Source: Ornithobacterium rhinotracheale (lineage in GTDB: Bacteria; Bacteroidota; Bacteroidia; Flavobacteriales; Weeksellaceae). From it: DNA of 64,000 nucleotides. The stretch spans positions 1,689,001-1,753,000 of the forward strand of contig NZ_CP035107.1 of NCBI RefSeq assembly GCF_004088395.1. Reading direction: 5' to 3'. Position numbers and translations under genes: made by a program. Positions within the stretch are counted from its first letter, which is position 1. Each line of letters opens with the position of its first letter. This document shows positions 25,034-34,376 of this stretch, piece after piece. A model generated the notes under the pieces. That model was not told where the DNA came from and did no database searches. It worked only from the letters and a program-made list of their open reading frames with translations.

Positions 25034-28000
25034 TTAAGGTTTTTGAATTGCTATTTTCGTTACAATGTAGTCAATTTCTACGATATTTGCAACATTTAGC
25101 GCCTCTAAAACTTCAATTTTTTCGGCCAAAGTTTCATTTGCGATATAATCATAATTATTTTCCACAGCTTGCTGAATCTCTGGCGTATATTGCAACTGAA
25201 CAATGATGCGGTCTGTTACCTCAAGGCCAGCCTCTTTTCTTAAATTTTGAATTCTATTCACTAGCTCTCTGGCAAGCCCTTCCGCTTTAAGCTCCTCGGT
25301 GAGTGTGGTATCGAGCGCCACGGTCAAGTTGCCGTCCACAGCAACCACCCAGCCTTGAATATCTTTTGTAATGATTTCAAAATCCTCGATTGGCAATTCG
25401 TGTTTCTCGCCATTTAGCTCAATACTAAATTTGCCAGCGCGTTCCAATTCGTTGATTTGCTCATTGCTCATTGCGCGGATTGCAGCGGCTACCTCTTTCA
25501 TATTTTTACCAAATTTTGGCCCAAGGGATTTAAAGTTTGGTTTTACTTCTTTTACCAAGATGCCCGCAGCTTCTTCATTGCTAAGGATTTTCACCTCTTT
25601 TACATTCACCTCGTGTTTAAGCAGCTCAGCGATAGATTCAAGGCGCTCTTTCATCACCTCATCAAGTGCCGGAATCATCACCTTGGTAAGGGGCTGCCTT
25701 ACTTTGATTTCAGCTTGTTTTCTAAGGCTAAATAGCATACTTGTTGCTTTTTGAGCTAAATGTGTTCTTTCTTGCAACTCATCATCAATTAAGCTTGTAT
25801 CGGCTTTTGGGAAGTCTGATAGATGGACTGACTGCGCTTCGCCCGCAATGCCTGTGAGGTCTTTATATAGCCTATCGCTAAAGAATGGTGCAATGGGCGA
25901 GGCTAGCTGTGCTACGACTTTAAGCACTTCATATAAAGTTTGGTAGGCAGCGATTTTATCCTCAGAATACTCACCTTTCCAGAAGCGTCTTCTATTCAGG
26001 CGCACATACCAATTGCTCAGATTATCGCCCACAAATTCCTGAATGGCTCTGGCGGCACGCGTAGGCTCATAGTCGGAGTAGAAGGCATCTACTTTTTCAA
26101 TGAGGGTGTTTAATTCAGAGAGTATCCAGCGGTCTAGCTCAGGGCGTTTTTCCACGGGCACGGTAGCCTCTTGGTTGGTAAAGCCGTCCACATTGGCATA
26201 CAGCGCAAAGAAGGAATAGGTGTTGTATAAGGTACCGAAGAATTTTCGGCGCACTTCCTCTATGCCTTCTAAGTCAAATTTTAGATTTTCCCACGGCTGT
26301 GCATTGGAAATCATATACCAGCGAGTGGCATCTGGGCCATATTTCTGAATAGTTTCAAACGGATCGATGGCGTTGCCTAAACGCTTAGACATTTTTTGTC
26401 CGTTTTTGTCTAAAACTAAGCCATTGGAAACAACATTTTTATAAGCAATTTGGTCAAAGACAAGGGTGGCAATTGCGTGTAGCGTGTAGAACCAGCCACG
26501 CGTTTGGTCCACTCCCTCAGCAATGAAATCAGCAGGAACGATTTGCTCTAATTTCTTATCGCAAGAGAATGGATAGTGCCATTGTGCATAAGGCATAGAA
26601 CCGCTATCGAACCAAACATCTATCAAATCAGATTCGCGTTTCATTGGCTTTCCTGCTGAAGACACCAATGTGATTTGGTCTACATAATTTTTGTGTAAAT
26701 CTAATTTTTCATAGTTTTCTTCTGAATAATCACCTGGCACAAAATCTTTGTATGGATTTTCGGTCATCACGCCTGCGGCAATGGCTTTTTCTATCTCATC
26801 CATTAATTCTTGGGCGGAGCCGATACATTTTACCTCAGCGCCATCTTCTGTGCGCCAGATAGGCAGTGGAATTCCCCAATATCTTGAACGGGAGAGGTTC
26901 CAATCTTTGGCCTCTGCAAGCCAGTTGCCAAAACGCCCTTCGCCAGTGGATTTAGGTTTCCAATTGATGGTTTTGTTAAGCTCTACGAGGCGACCTCTTT
27001 TATCGCTAATTTTGATAAACCAACTATCTAGCGGATAATATAAAATGGGCTTATCTGTGCGCCAGCAGTGCGGGTAGGTGTGGTTGTATTTTTGAACATT
27101 GAAGGCTTTGTTTTCTTCTTTTAACTGAATAGCAATTTCCACATCCACAGAACGCTCGGGTGCCTCGCCTTCGTTATAATATTCGTTTTTCACATATTTT
27201 CCAGCGTATTTTTTTGGAACATGCGAAGTGAATTTCCCTTGTAAATCTACGATTGGCACAGGGTTTCCGTGGTCGTCTAAAACGAGCATTGGCGGCACGC
27301 CGTTTTCCTCACTCACTTGGGCGTCATCAGCCCCAAAGGTAGCTGCAGTGTGCACGATACCTGTACCATCTTCTGTGGTTACGAAGTTGCCTGCAATCAC
27401 GCGGAAGGCTTGGTCTGCATCTTTGTATGGCAATGCCCAAGGCAATAATTGCTCATATTTAGCCCCTACTAAATCTGCTCCCGTAAAGGTTTTTAAGATT
27501 TGGTAAGGAATCTTTTTATCTTCGCTTTTATAATTTGCAAAATCCTCAGGATTATCGGTTTCTACGAATTTCCCGCCGAATTGCTTTTTCAATAATGGTT
27601 TTCCGATGATTACGGTAATTGGCTCAAAAGTATATTGGTTAAAAGTTTTTACCGCAACATACTCAATCTTCTTACCCACAGTGAGTGCTGTGTTCGATGG
27701 CAAAGTCCAAGGCGTGGTAGTCCAAGCAAGGAAATACACCGCGCCTTCAAGGTTTTGCAAGGCTGGGCAAGTTTCTTTTTTGGCTCTAAATTGTGCCACG
27801 ATGGTGGTGTCGCTCACATCTTTATAGGTGCCTGGCATATTTAGCTCGTGGGAGCTAAGCCCTGTCCCCGCTTTGGGCGAATATGGCTGAATGGTGTAGC
27901 CTTTATAAATTAAGCCTTGGTCATAGATTTGCTTTAAAAGCCACCACACGGATTCCATATATTTGGATTGATAGGTGATATATGGATTTTCCAAATCTAC

Positions 28001-28429
28001 CCAATACCCGATTTTGCGCGTTAAATCATTCCAAGCATCAGTATAGCGCATCACGGCCTCGCGGCAGGCTTTATTATAATCCTCCACCGAGATTTTCACC
28101 CCAATGTCCTCTTTGGTAATCCCTAATTCTTTCTCCACGCCCAGTTCCACAGGCAGCCCGTGCGTATCCCAGCCTGCTTTACGCTTAACTTGTTTGCCTT
28201 TTAAAGTCTGGTATCTACAAAAAATATCTTTGATTGAACGCGCCAATACATGGTGAATTCCAGGCATTCCGTTGGCTGAAGGTGGCCCTTCAAAAAACAC
28301 AAAAGTTTCGTTTCCTTCGCGAGTTTCGATACTCTTTTTAAAGGTATCGTCTTTCTCCCAAAAATCTAATTCTTCCGCGGCGACCTTTACCAAGTCCAAC
28401 TGCTTGTATTCTGGAAATTTATTATGCAT
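25034..28429 (-). CDS. ileS: Isoleucyl-tRNA synthetase, eukaryote-like type 2
   Basis: The 1131-residue class I synthetase charges tRNA-Ile. The HIGH-type motif reads GIHH at residues 57-60 (context PSANGMPGIHHVLAR), an altered form of HxGH, and the KMSKS loop is GQKMSKRLGNAIDP. Editing-domain and anticodon-binding regions (DRWILSELNTLIEKV) are present. The length and the long C-terminal extension (DFEIITKDIQGWVVA) mark the eukaryote-like IleRS2 class, which tolerates mupirocin; GxHH variants are reported as especially resistant (established knowledge, not tested here). Confidence 0.97.
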   Translation of the reverse strand: MHNKFPEYKQLDLVKVAAEELDFWEKDDTFKKSIETREGNETFVFFEGPPSANGMPGIHHVLARSIKDIFCRYQTLKGKQVKRKAGWDTHGLPVELGVEKELGITKEDIGVKISVEDYNKACREAVMRYTDAWNDLTRKIGYWVDLENPYITYQSKYMESVWWLLKQIYDQGLIYKGYTIQPYSPKAGTGLSSHELNMPGTYKDVSDTTIVAQFRAKKETCPALQNLEGAVYFLAWTTTPWTLPSNTALTVGKKIEYVAVKTFNQYTFEPITVIIGKPLLKKQFGGKFVETDNPEDFANYKSEDKKIPYQILKTFTGADLVGAKYEQLLPWALPYKDADQAFRVIAGNFVTTEDGTGIVHTAATFGADDAQVSEENGVPPMLVLDDHGNPVPIVDLQGKFTSHVPKKYAGKYVKNEYYNEGEAPERSVDVEIAIQLKEENKAFNVQKYNHTYPHCWRTDKPILYYPLDSWFIKISDKRGRLVELNKTINWKPKSTGEGRFGNWLAEAKDWNLSRSRYWGIPLPIWRTEDGAEVKCIGSAQELMDEIEKAIAAGVMTENPYKDFVPGDYSEENYEKLDLHKNYVDQITLVSSAGKPMKRESDLIDVWFDSGSMPYAQWHYPFSCDKKLEQIVPADFIAEGVDQTRGWFYTLHAIATLVFDQIAYKNVVSNGLVLDKNGQKMSKRLGNAIDPFETIQKYGPDATRWYMISNAQPWENLKFDLEGIEEVRRKFFGTLYNTYSFFALYANVDGFTNQEATVPVEKRPELDRWILSELNTLIEKVDAFYSDYEPTRAARAIQEFVGDNLSNWYVRLNRRRFWKGEYSEDKIAAYQTLYEVLKVVAQLASPIAPFFSDRLYKDLTGIAGEAQSVHLSDFPKADTSLIDDELQERTHLAQKATSMLFSLRKQAEIKVRQPLTKVMIPALDEVMKERLESIAELLKHEVNVKEVKILSNEEAAGILVKEVKPNFKSLGPKFGKNMKEVAAAIRAMSNEQINELERAGKFSIELNGEKHELPIEDFEIITKDIQGWVVAVDGNLTVALDTTLTEELKAEGLARELVNRIQNLRKEAGLEVTDRIIVQLQYTPEIQQAVENNYDYIANETLAEKIEVLEALNVANIVEIDYIVTKIAIQKP

Positions 28430-28588
28430 AATTCTTTAATTGTTCTATTTAAAATTCTCAAAAATTGAATGTCTGCGAAATTAAGCATTTTTTTCTAATT
28501 ATGGGATTAAATAACGCTGATTTTGAACACTTATTTAGATTTTCGGGAATTTTTTGGGTTAAATCCTCAAAATCGTTATCTTGCTCAC

Positions 28589-29896
28589 ATGAAAGATTAT
28601 GTAATTCACTGGTTTCGTAGAGATTTAAGACTAAAGGACAATACCGCACTACATCATGCCATTCAGCACAAAATACCCGTGAAATGCATTTTTATTTTTG
28701 ATGCCGAAATTCTAAAACATTTGCCCAAACAAGACAAGCGTGTCGCCTTTATCTTGCAGCAACTTTTAGCCTTAAAAAAATCCTTGCGAAAGCTTGATTC
28801 AGACTTGTTAATACTAAAGGGCTATCCCACCGAAATTTGGAAAGATTTAGCCCAAGATTCACATCTAAAGGCCGTTTTCACCAACCGTGACTATGAGCCC
28901 TACGCACTCCAGCGAGATGAAAAAGTGCAGCGACTTTTAGCCCAAAAAAATATCGAATTTCATACTTTTAAAGACCAAATTGTTTTTGAAAAAAACGAAG
29001 TGCTTACGCAAGCGGGAAAGCCTTATAAAGTGTGTACGCCCTACAAAAATCAATGGAAAAAGATTTTGGAACCCGATCGGAATTTAAAGGCCCTTCCCGT
29101 AGCTCTTAAAAAATTCCATTTTTATAGCTTTTTTAATGATGATTTCGAAACGCTGGAGAGCATAGGGTTTAAAAATGTGGAAAACCCCAATTTGCCCACC
29201 GATTTGCAAAATATTGACATCAATCATTACGAAAAAGAGCGAGATTTGCCTTATTTAGACAACGACACTTCCAAGATTGGCACAGCTTTGCGCTTTGGGA
29301 CTTTGAGCATACGAGAAGCCATGCGCTATGCCATGCAACACAACGAAACTTTCTGGAACGAATTGATTTGGCGCGAGTTTTTCAGTCAAGTTTTGGCACA
29401 TTATCCCGAAGTGGTTTCCAAGGCTTTTAAACCTAAATACGATTTTATCGCTTGGCGAAACAACGAAAAGGAATTTGAACGCTGGTGCCAAGGCAAAACG
29501 GGCATTCCCATTGTGGATGCAGGTATGCGAGAGCTGAACGCAACGGGCTTTATGCACAATCGTGTGCGCATGATTGTTGGGAGTTTTTTGGTTAAAAATC
29601 TCTTGATTGATTGGCGCTGGGGCGAGGCTTATTTTGCCGAGAAATTAATGGATTTTGACTTGACATCCAACAACGGAAATTGGCAATGGGTGGCAGGTTG
29701 TGGCACCGATGCTGCCCCATATTTTAGAGTCTTTAACCCCATTACGCAGGCAGAAAAGTTTGATCCGAATCAAAAATATATCAAAAAATGGATTCCTGAA
29801 TTGGGCACGGCTAAATACCCCGAGCCTATGGTGGATCTAAAATCTAGCCGACTGCGTTGTTTGGAAGTCTATAAAAAAGCGGTGAAAGAAATTTAA
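28589..29896 (+). CDS. Cryptochrome/deoxyribodipyrimidine photolyase
   Basis: From the ATG at 28589 the protein is 435 residues: an N-terminal photolyase alpha/beta domain (VIHWFRRDLRLKDN) and a C-terminal FAD-binding domain with GKTGIPIVDAGMRELNATGF, MHNRVRMIVGSFLVKNLL, DFDLTSNNGNWQWVAG and the YFRVFNP region. The pattern is that of class I photolyases/DASH-like cryptochromes that repair UV dimers; which subclass is not decided here. A TATCTTGC box ends 4 nt before the ATG, so the message may be nearly leaderless. A frame opening at 28523 uses TTG and is less likely. Confidence 0.9.
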   Translation: MKDYVIHWFRRDLRLKDNTALHHAIQHKIPVKCIFIFDAEILKHLPKQDKRVAFILQQLLALKKSLRKLDSDLLILKGYPTEIWKDLAQDSHLKAVFTNRDYEPYALQRDEKVQRLLAQKNIEFHTFKDQIVFEKNEVLTQAGKPYKVCTPYKNQWKKILEPDRNLKALPVALKKFHFYSFFNDDFETLESIGFKNVENPNLPTDLQNIDINHYEKERDLPYLDNDTSKIGTALRFGTLSIREAMRYAMQHNETFWNELIWREFFSQVLAHYPEVVSKAFKPKYDFIAWRNNEKEFERWCQGKTGIPIVDAGMRELNATGFMHNRVRMIVGSFLVKNLLIDWRWGEAYFAEKLMDFDLTSNNGNWQWVAGCGTDAAPYFRVFNPITQAEKFDPNQKYIKKWIPELGTAKYPEPMVDLKSSRLRCLEVYKKAVKEI

Positions 29897-29964
29897 TTTT
29901 TAATTTTTTTTAGCTAACTTGCATAAGATTTAATTCTAACACAAAAAACAATAATTATTTAGCA

Positions 29965-31107
29965 ATGAAAGTATATTTTGACAGCGCAGCCACTACGCAA
30001 CTACGAGATGAAGTGATTGATTATATGTTGACTCATATGCGTAGCCATTTTGGGAATCCCTCTTCTACGCATTTTTTCGGTAGAGATGCAAAAGCTTTGA
30101 TTGAAAACACCCGAAAAAGCATTGCCAAATATACTAATACCACGGGCGCAGAAATTATTTTTACATCTTGTGGCACCGAAGCTAATAATTTAATCATTCG
30201 TTCGTGCGTAGACTATCTCGGGGTAGAGCGCATCATCACCTCCCCTCTCGAGCATAAATGCGTGGCAGAAACGGTAAAAACGGTAGAACAAAACCGAAAA
30301 GCAGAAATTCAGAAATTGCATGTTTTGCCCAATGGAGATTTAGACCTAGAGCAGCTTGAAGAATTACTGAAAGATGAAAGCAAAAAAACACTCGTGAGCT
30401 TGATGCACGCCAATAACGAAATTGGGAATATCTATGATATAGAAAAAATTGGCAACTTGGCACATCAATACAATGCGCTTTACCATACCGACATGGTGCA
30501 AACTTTGGGACACTACCCTATTTCGTTGGGTGATTTGCCCGTAGATTTTGCGAGTAGTAGCGCGCATAAATATCATGGACCAAAAGGTGTAGGCTTTGCT
30601 TTTATAAGAAAAGGCACAGGGCTAAAAGCGCAAATCACAGGAGGCGGACAAGAACGAAATATGCGCTCGGGCACCGAAAACCTCATCGGCATCATCGGTA
30701 TGGGCAAAGCCTTTGAATTGGCCAATGAAGAATTTGAAAAAGACCAAAAATATATTTTAGAACTTAAAGAATATATGATTGCTCAACTGAAAGAAGCTTT
30801 CCCCGATATTATTTTCAACGGACGAAGCGAAGATTCATCAAAAAGCCTTTACGCTATTTTGAGCGTCCTTTTGCCGTTTAAAGACAGCCTCATTGGCTTT
30901 GAATTGGATTTAAAGGGAATTGCCGTTTCGCAAGGAAGTGCTTGTAGCTCTGGCGCCGCCAAAGTATCTGATGTGATTGATAGCATTGTGCCAGCCGAAG
31001 TGATTGAAAAAACCACCCCTTTGCGCATTTCGTTTAGCCACTTCAACACTAAGGAAGAAGTAGACTATTTTGTAGAAGTATTGAAGGAAATTGGTGAGAA
31101 ATACTAA
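29965..31107 (+). CDS. Cysteine desulfurase (NifS/IscS class)
   Basis: This 380-residue PLP enzyme removes sulfur from cysteine for Fe-S or thio-cofactor assembly. Seen are GNPSSTHFFGRDA, TSCGTEANNLII, the PLP lysine in SSSAHKYHGPKG (K202) and the catalytic-cysteine loop GSACSSGAAK near residue 325. The long SACSSGA loop places it in the IscS/NifS group I. No iscU or other Fe-S genes are adjacent; a hairpin terminator follows. Confidence 0.94.
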   Translation: MKVYFDSAATTQLRDEVIDYMLTHMRSHFGNPSSTHFFGRDAKALIENTRKSIAKYTNTTGAEIIFTSCGTEANNLIIRSCVDYLGVERIITSPLEHKCVAETVKTVEQNRKAEIQKLHVLPNGDLDLEQLEELLKDESKKTLVSLMHANNEIGNIYDIEKIGNLAHQYNALYHTDMVQTLGHYPISLGDLPVDFASSSAHKYHGPKGVGFAFIRKGTGLKAQITGGGQERNMRSGTENLIGIIGMGKAFELANEEFEKDQKYILELKEYMIAQLKEAFPDIIFNGRSEDSSKSLYAILSVLLPFKDSLIGFELDLKGIAVSQGSACSSGAAKVSDVIDSIVPAEVIEKTTPLRISFSHFNTKEEVDYFVEVLKEIGEKY

Positions 31108-31114
31108 AAAATTT

Positions 31115-31145
31115 AAAAGCTCAATCTTGGGAATTGAGTTTTTAA
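31115..31145 (+). terminator. Terminator after cysteine desulfurase
   Basis: AAGCTCAAT (31117-31125) pairs with ATTGAGTTT (31133-31141), followed by more T. Confidence 0.7.
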
Positions 31146-31764
31146 TTTAACAATTATTGAACTCTTATCGTTTGTTTTTTTACTAATTCTCCATTTTTAA
31201 ACAAAGTAGCATAATAAATACCTTTTGGCAAGTGCTTTAAACTAAATTTATTGCTCGTAGTAGTAAAAACTTTTATTCCTTGTGAATTATATATTTCTGT
31301 TTTCAAATTATTCAGTGATAAACTTCTATTTCTATACCCATTAGAGTTCTCTTTAACTAAGTAGACATTATCTTCGTAAGGTACTAAAATAATATCTGGC
31401 TCTAACAAAAATATTGTTTTCCCACTATATTTGCCACATTTATTAATTAAAGTATATTTAAATGTATTATTTCCTCTGTATGTACCGCTCTCTGATTGCA
31501 TTTTATAAAATGAACCCTCAATGCATTTGCCCCTATCTTTTTCAAAACCACAATAAAAATCACTTACCCCCATTACTGGAAAAGAGACAGGGCTAATAAA
31601 CCTATAATAAATTTTGCTTGAATCCTCCCAAATATCATAATACCCATTAGGCTTTCCCACCCATATTTCTTTAGTAATAGGAGACATTTCTGTATTAGGA
31701 AATTTAGCCGTAAGTTTAATTTCGCCTTGTGTTTTGTGGGGTTTGATTTGAATGTCGTTTGAGT

Positions 31765-32784
31765 TTTTAACCTGAGTTCGATTAATATTTTAAGGGAAAT
31801 AAGTTGTATAAAAAGAGAAATAGTTGTATTTTTAAGTTTTTAAAATTCAATTATTTAACAACTATTTCTCATGATTAATTACCACAAAATTACGGATATT
31901 TTTTGTATTGTTGATGACTTTTGTAATGATTTTGAAAAATTCACTCAACCTTTTCTTCTCGGAAAGCCTCCCAAAAAGAAACCCAAAATGAGTAACGCTG
32001 AAGTAATCACCATAATGATTCTTTTTCATCTAAGTGGCTTTAGAACTTTTAAGCATTTTTACATTTACTATGTTCAAAAGCATATGCAACAGGAATTTCC
32101 TCAAACGGTCTCTTATAACCGATTCACAGAACTTATGCAATCCAATATCATGGCTCTTACCATGTTTGCAAAAACCTGTGCTTTAGGAAGTTGTACAGGG
32201 ATTTCTTTTGTGGATAGTACGCCAATAAGAGTATGTGGAAACAAAAGAATTAAACGCAACAAAGTATTCAAAGACCTAGCTACAACGGGGAAATCTACTA
32301 TGGGTTGGTTTCATGGATTTAAACTCCATTTGGTCATTAATGATAAAGGCGAGATATTGAGTTTTTGCGTAACGCAGGCGAATGTAGACGATAGAGAACC
32401 ACTGAAAAATGAAGGCTTTTTGAAGCAAATTTTTGGTAAACTGTTTGGGGACAAAGGTTACATCTCTGAAAAGTTGAATCAATTACTCTTTGTGGATGGT
32501 ATTCAACTGATTACCAACATCCGAAACAACATGAAAAACTCTCTTATGACTATGTCTGACAAAATTTTGCTTAGAAAGCGCTCCATCATAGAGACAGTGA
32601 ATGACGAGCTAAAAAACATTTGCCAAATTGAGCACTCCAGGCATCGTTCAATAGGAAATTTTATGACCAACTTAGTGGCAGGGATTATTGCCTATCACTT
32701 TCTTCCTAAAAAACCATCATTAAAATATGAATCTCTGAAAACTAACCAATTAGCTATGTTTTATTAATCGAATTCAGGTTTTTA
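31765..32784 (+). mobile_element. IS982-family insertion sequence (31770-32779) with TTTTA target duplication
   Basis: Ends are ACCTGAGTTCGATTAA (left) and the complement of ACCTGAATTCGATTAA (right), 15 of 16 matching. Flanks TTTTA at 31765-31769 and 32780-32784 look like the target duplication. It carries one intact transposase whose stop lies just before the right repeat. It is inserted opposite in direction to the interrupted protease. Confidence 0.9.
31871..32767 (+). CDS. IS982-family transposase (intact)
   Basis: The 298-residue protein has the IS982 pattern: an N-terminal helical region (AEVITIMILFHLSGFRTFKH), then the DDE residues in SFVDSTPIRVCGNKRIKR, LFGDKGYISEKL and RKRSIIETVNDELKN. 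Catalytic positions appear intact, so the element may still be active. It is only loosely similar to the other IS982-type transposase in this window (58383-59219), so these are two distinct elements. Confidence 0.93.
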   Translation: MINYHKITDIFCIVDDFCNDFEKFTQPFLLGKPPKKKPKMSNAEVITIMILFHLSGFRTFKHFYIYYVQKHMQQEFPQTVSYNRFTELMQSNIMALTMFAKTCALGSCTGISFVDSTPIRVCGNKRIKRNKVFKDLATTGKSTMGWFHGFKLHLVINDKGEILSFCVTQANVDDREPLKNEGFLKQIFGKLFGDKGYISEKLNQLLFVDGIQLITNIRNNMKNSLMTMSDKILLRKRSIIETVNDELKNICQIEHSRHRSIGNFMTNLVAGIIAYHFLPKKPSLKYESLKTNQLAMFY

Positions 32785-33643
32785 GACACAATTTGAGCTC
32801 CCTCTACCGACCACTCCACTTCCTCATCTGTATTCTGAATGGTATAAGTAGCCACGCCCTCTGGGTTACACAATAAAGACTCGCCCACGATTTTTGGCTG
32901 AATATGAGAATAAATCCAATCTATATAATTATTTACTTTGGTATAAATTGTTGGACTTTTAGCTTTTGGATAAAAACCCCAACTTGAAACACCTATCAAT
33001 CTTGGTTTATTATTTCTAAAAATAACGGCAGGTCCTCCACTATCTCCCATAGCTACTCCATAACCATTTTTATAAAGTATAATAGATGAAATTTCATCTA
33101 CGATATTATATCTCTCATCAATTTCCACCGCTTGTTTTTTATTTATTATAGGCATTTCGACTCTCTTTAAACTTTTAGAGATAGCAAAATATTCATCAGA
33201 GGTTACCCCCCAGCCAGTAAGTGTTACTTCTGTTCCTATATTTACCCCCTCTGTATTCAGTTCAATATTTTTTATTTTTTCATCATATCTTAAAGGCTCT
33301 ACAAGTTCAATTAAGGCTATATCATTTTGAATATCATGTTGAACTTCTTTGAAGTCCTTATGAATAATAACTTTTTTAATTTCCCTCTGCTTGCCATGTT
33401 CATAAATATTAGATATTCCAGCTACAACTTTACTTATTCCAGAAGAACCTTTAAAACAGTGAGCTGCTGTAAGTATCCATCTTGGAGAGATAATACTCCC
33501 ACCACATGTATGATTGCCCGAAAAATCTTGTAAGGACACCTGCCAAGGCGTATTTTGCACTAATTCATCTTGCCCATTTATAATTCCATGAAACTGAGCT
33601 TTTACAGAAGATGAAATGACTAAAAATAAAGCAATTAACTTTT

Positions 33644-34237
33644 TCATAAATCTGAATATTTTTTTCTATAATACATATTCTTTATAAAATAAAGATTAAC
33701 ATTTGCTTTGTATTTTTCTGAATAAAAACTATACACATAACCAGGCTTATCTTCCTTATGAGATTTATATGGTAAAACTCTATAATCTTCGTTAAATAAA
33801 ATTTTATTCAGAGGTATCCATTTAGGTCTATCAGCGTCTGAATAAGGCGTATGCCCCCTATCAAAAGTATGCAAATATTCAAACTCTTTAGAGGTGCGTA
33901 AGTTGGGATATAATAATTTATTTTCACTTAAAACAGCAATTATCTGCTTGGTTTCTTTTACTTGAATATATGTTTTTCCATTTTCATTTTTCGTTTCCAA
34001 ATGCAAATCAGGCGAAAGAATTTCTTCTTTTAAATTCAGTTCGGCCCAGGCTATTGGGGTACTTAAAGCTCCCAAATTATGTTTTTCATCACTCAATGCA
34101 ATGATTAAAACTTGGTTTACTTCACTTGTAGGCTCTTCAACTACAATTTTTTCATCATCATCGTTTTTGCAACTCGTGATTGCTGTGCTTAGCAAGGCTA
34201 TCGCCATGCAGTAAGCTAAAATTTTTGTGATTTTCAT
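33644..34237 (-). CDS. Lipoprotein of unknown function, coupled to the protease
   Basis: From the Met at 34237 the protein is 197 residues with a lipoprotein signal (MKITKILAYCMAIALLSTAITSC, written here only in part elsewhere; Cys at residue 23) and a following KNDDDEK acidic spacer typical of exported Bacteroidota lipoproteins. The mature part (VNQVLIIALSDEKHNLGAL, FDRGHTPYSDADRPKWIPL) matches no family that I know. Its stop overlaps the protease start, so translation is coupled. A role as partner or inhibitor of the protease is possible but only inferred from position. Confidence 0.75.
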   Translation of the reverse strand: MKITKILAYCMAIALLSTAITSCKNDDDEKIVVEEPTSEVNQVLIIALSDEKHNLGALSTPIAWAELNLKEEILSPDLHLETKNENGKTYIQVKETKQIIAVLSENKLLYPNLRTSKEFEYLHTFDRGHTPYSDADRPKWIPLNKILFNEDYRVLPYKSHKEDKPGYVYSFYSEKYKANVNLYFIKNMYYRKKYSDL

Positions 34238-34376
34238 ATTTTTATTTTTTAATTTCGCTAAAATTATAAAAAATAAAAACACCAAACAAACAAAAAAGCT
34301 ATTTTCAATGTTAATTTAAAAATACATTAAAAATAGCTTAAAGAAATGCTATAAATTTTATATAAAATTCAAAAAT

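Larger units (their letters stand above)
31154..33647 (-). pseudogene. Trypsin-like secreted protease with T9SS tail, split by an IS982-family element
   Basis: The 5' part (33647-32780) has a signal peptide (MKKLIALFLVISSSVKA), an S1A domain starting IINGQDELVQ, and an intact triad: H63 in LTAAHC, D109 in QNDIALIEL, S203 in GDSGGP. It breaks at VSKN where the IS begins. The 3' part (31769-31154) continues in frame as NSNDIQIKPH and ends with a type-A T9SS sorting domain (EIYNSQGIKVF, LPKGIYYATLFKNGE, QTIRVQ). Removing the IS and one copy of the duplicated target TTTTA restores the frame exactly. Its ATG overlaps the stop of the upstream lipoprotein gene (ATGA). PorV in this window would handle such cargo. 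As it stands the protease would lack its sorting signal. Confidence 0.9.
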
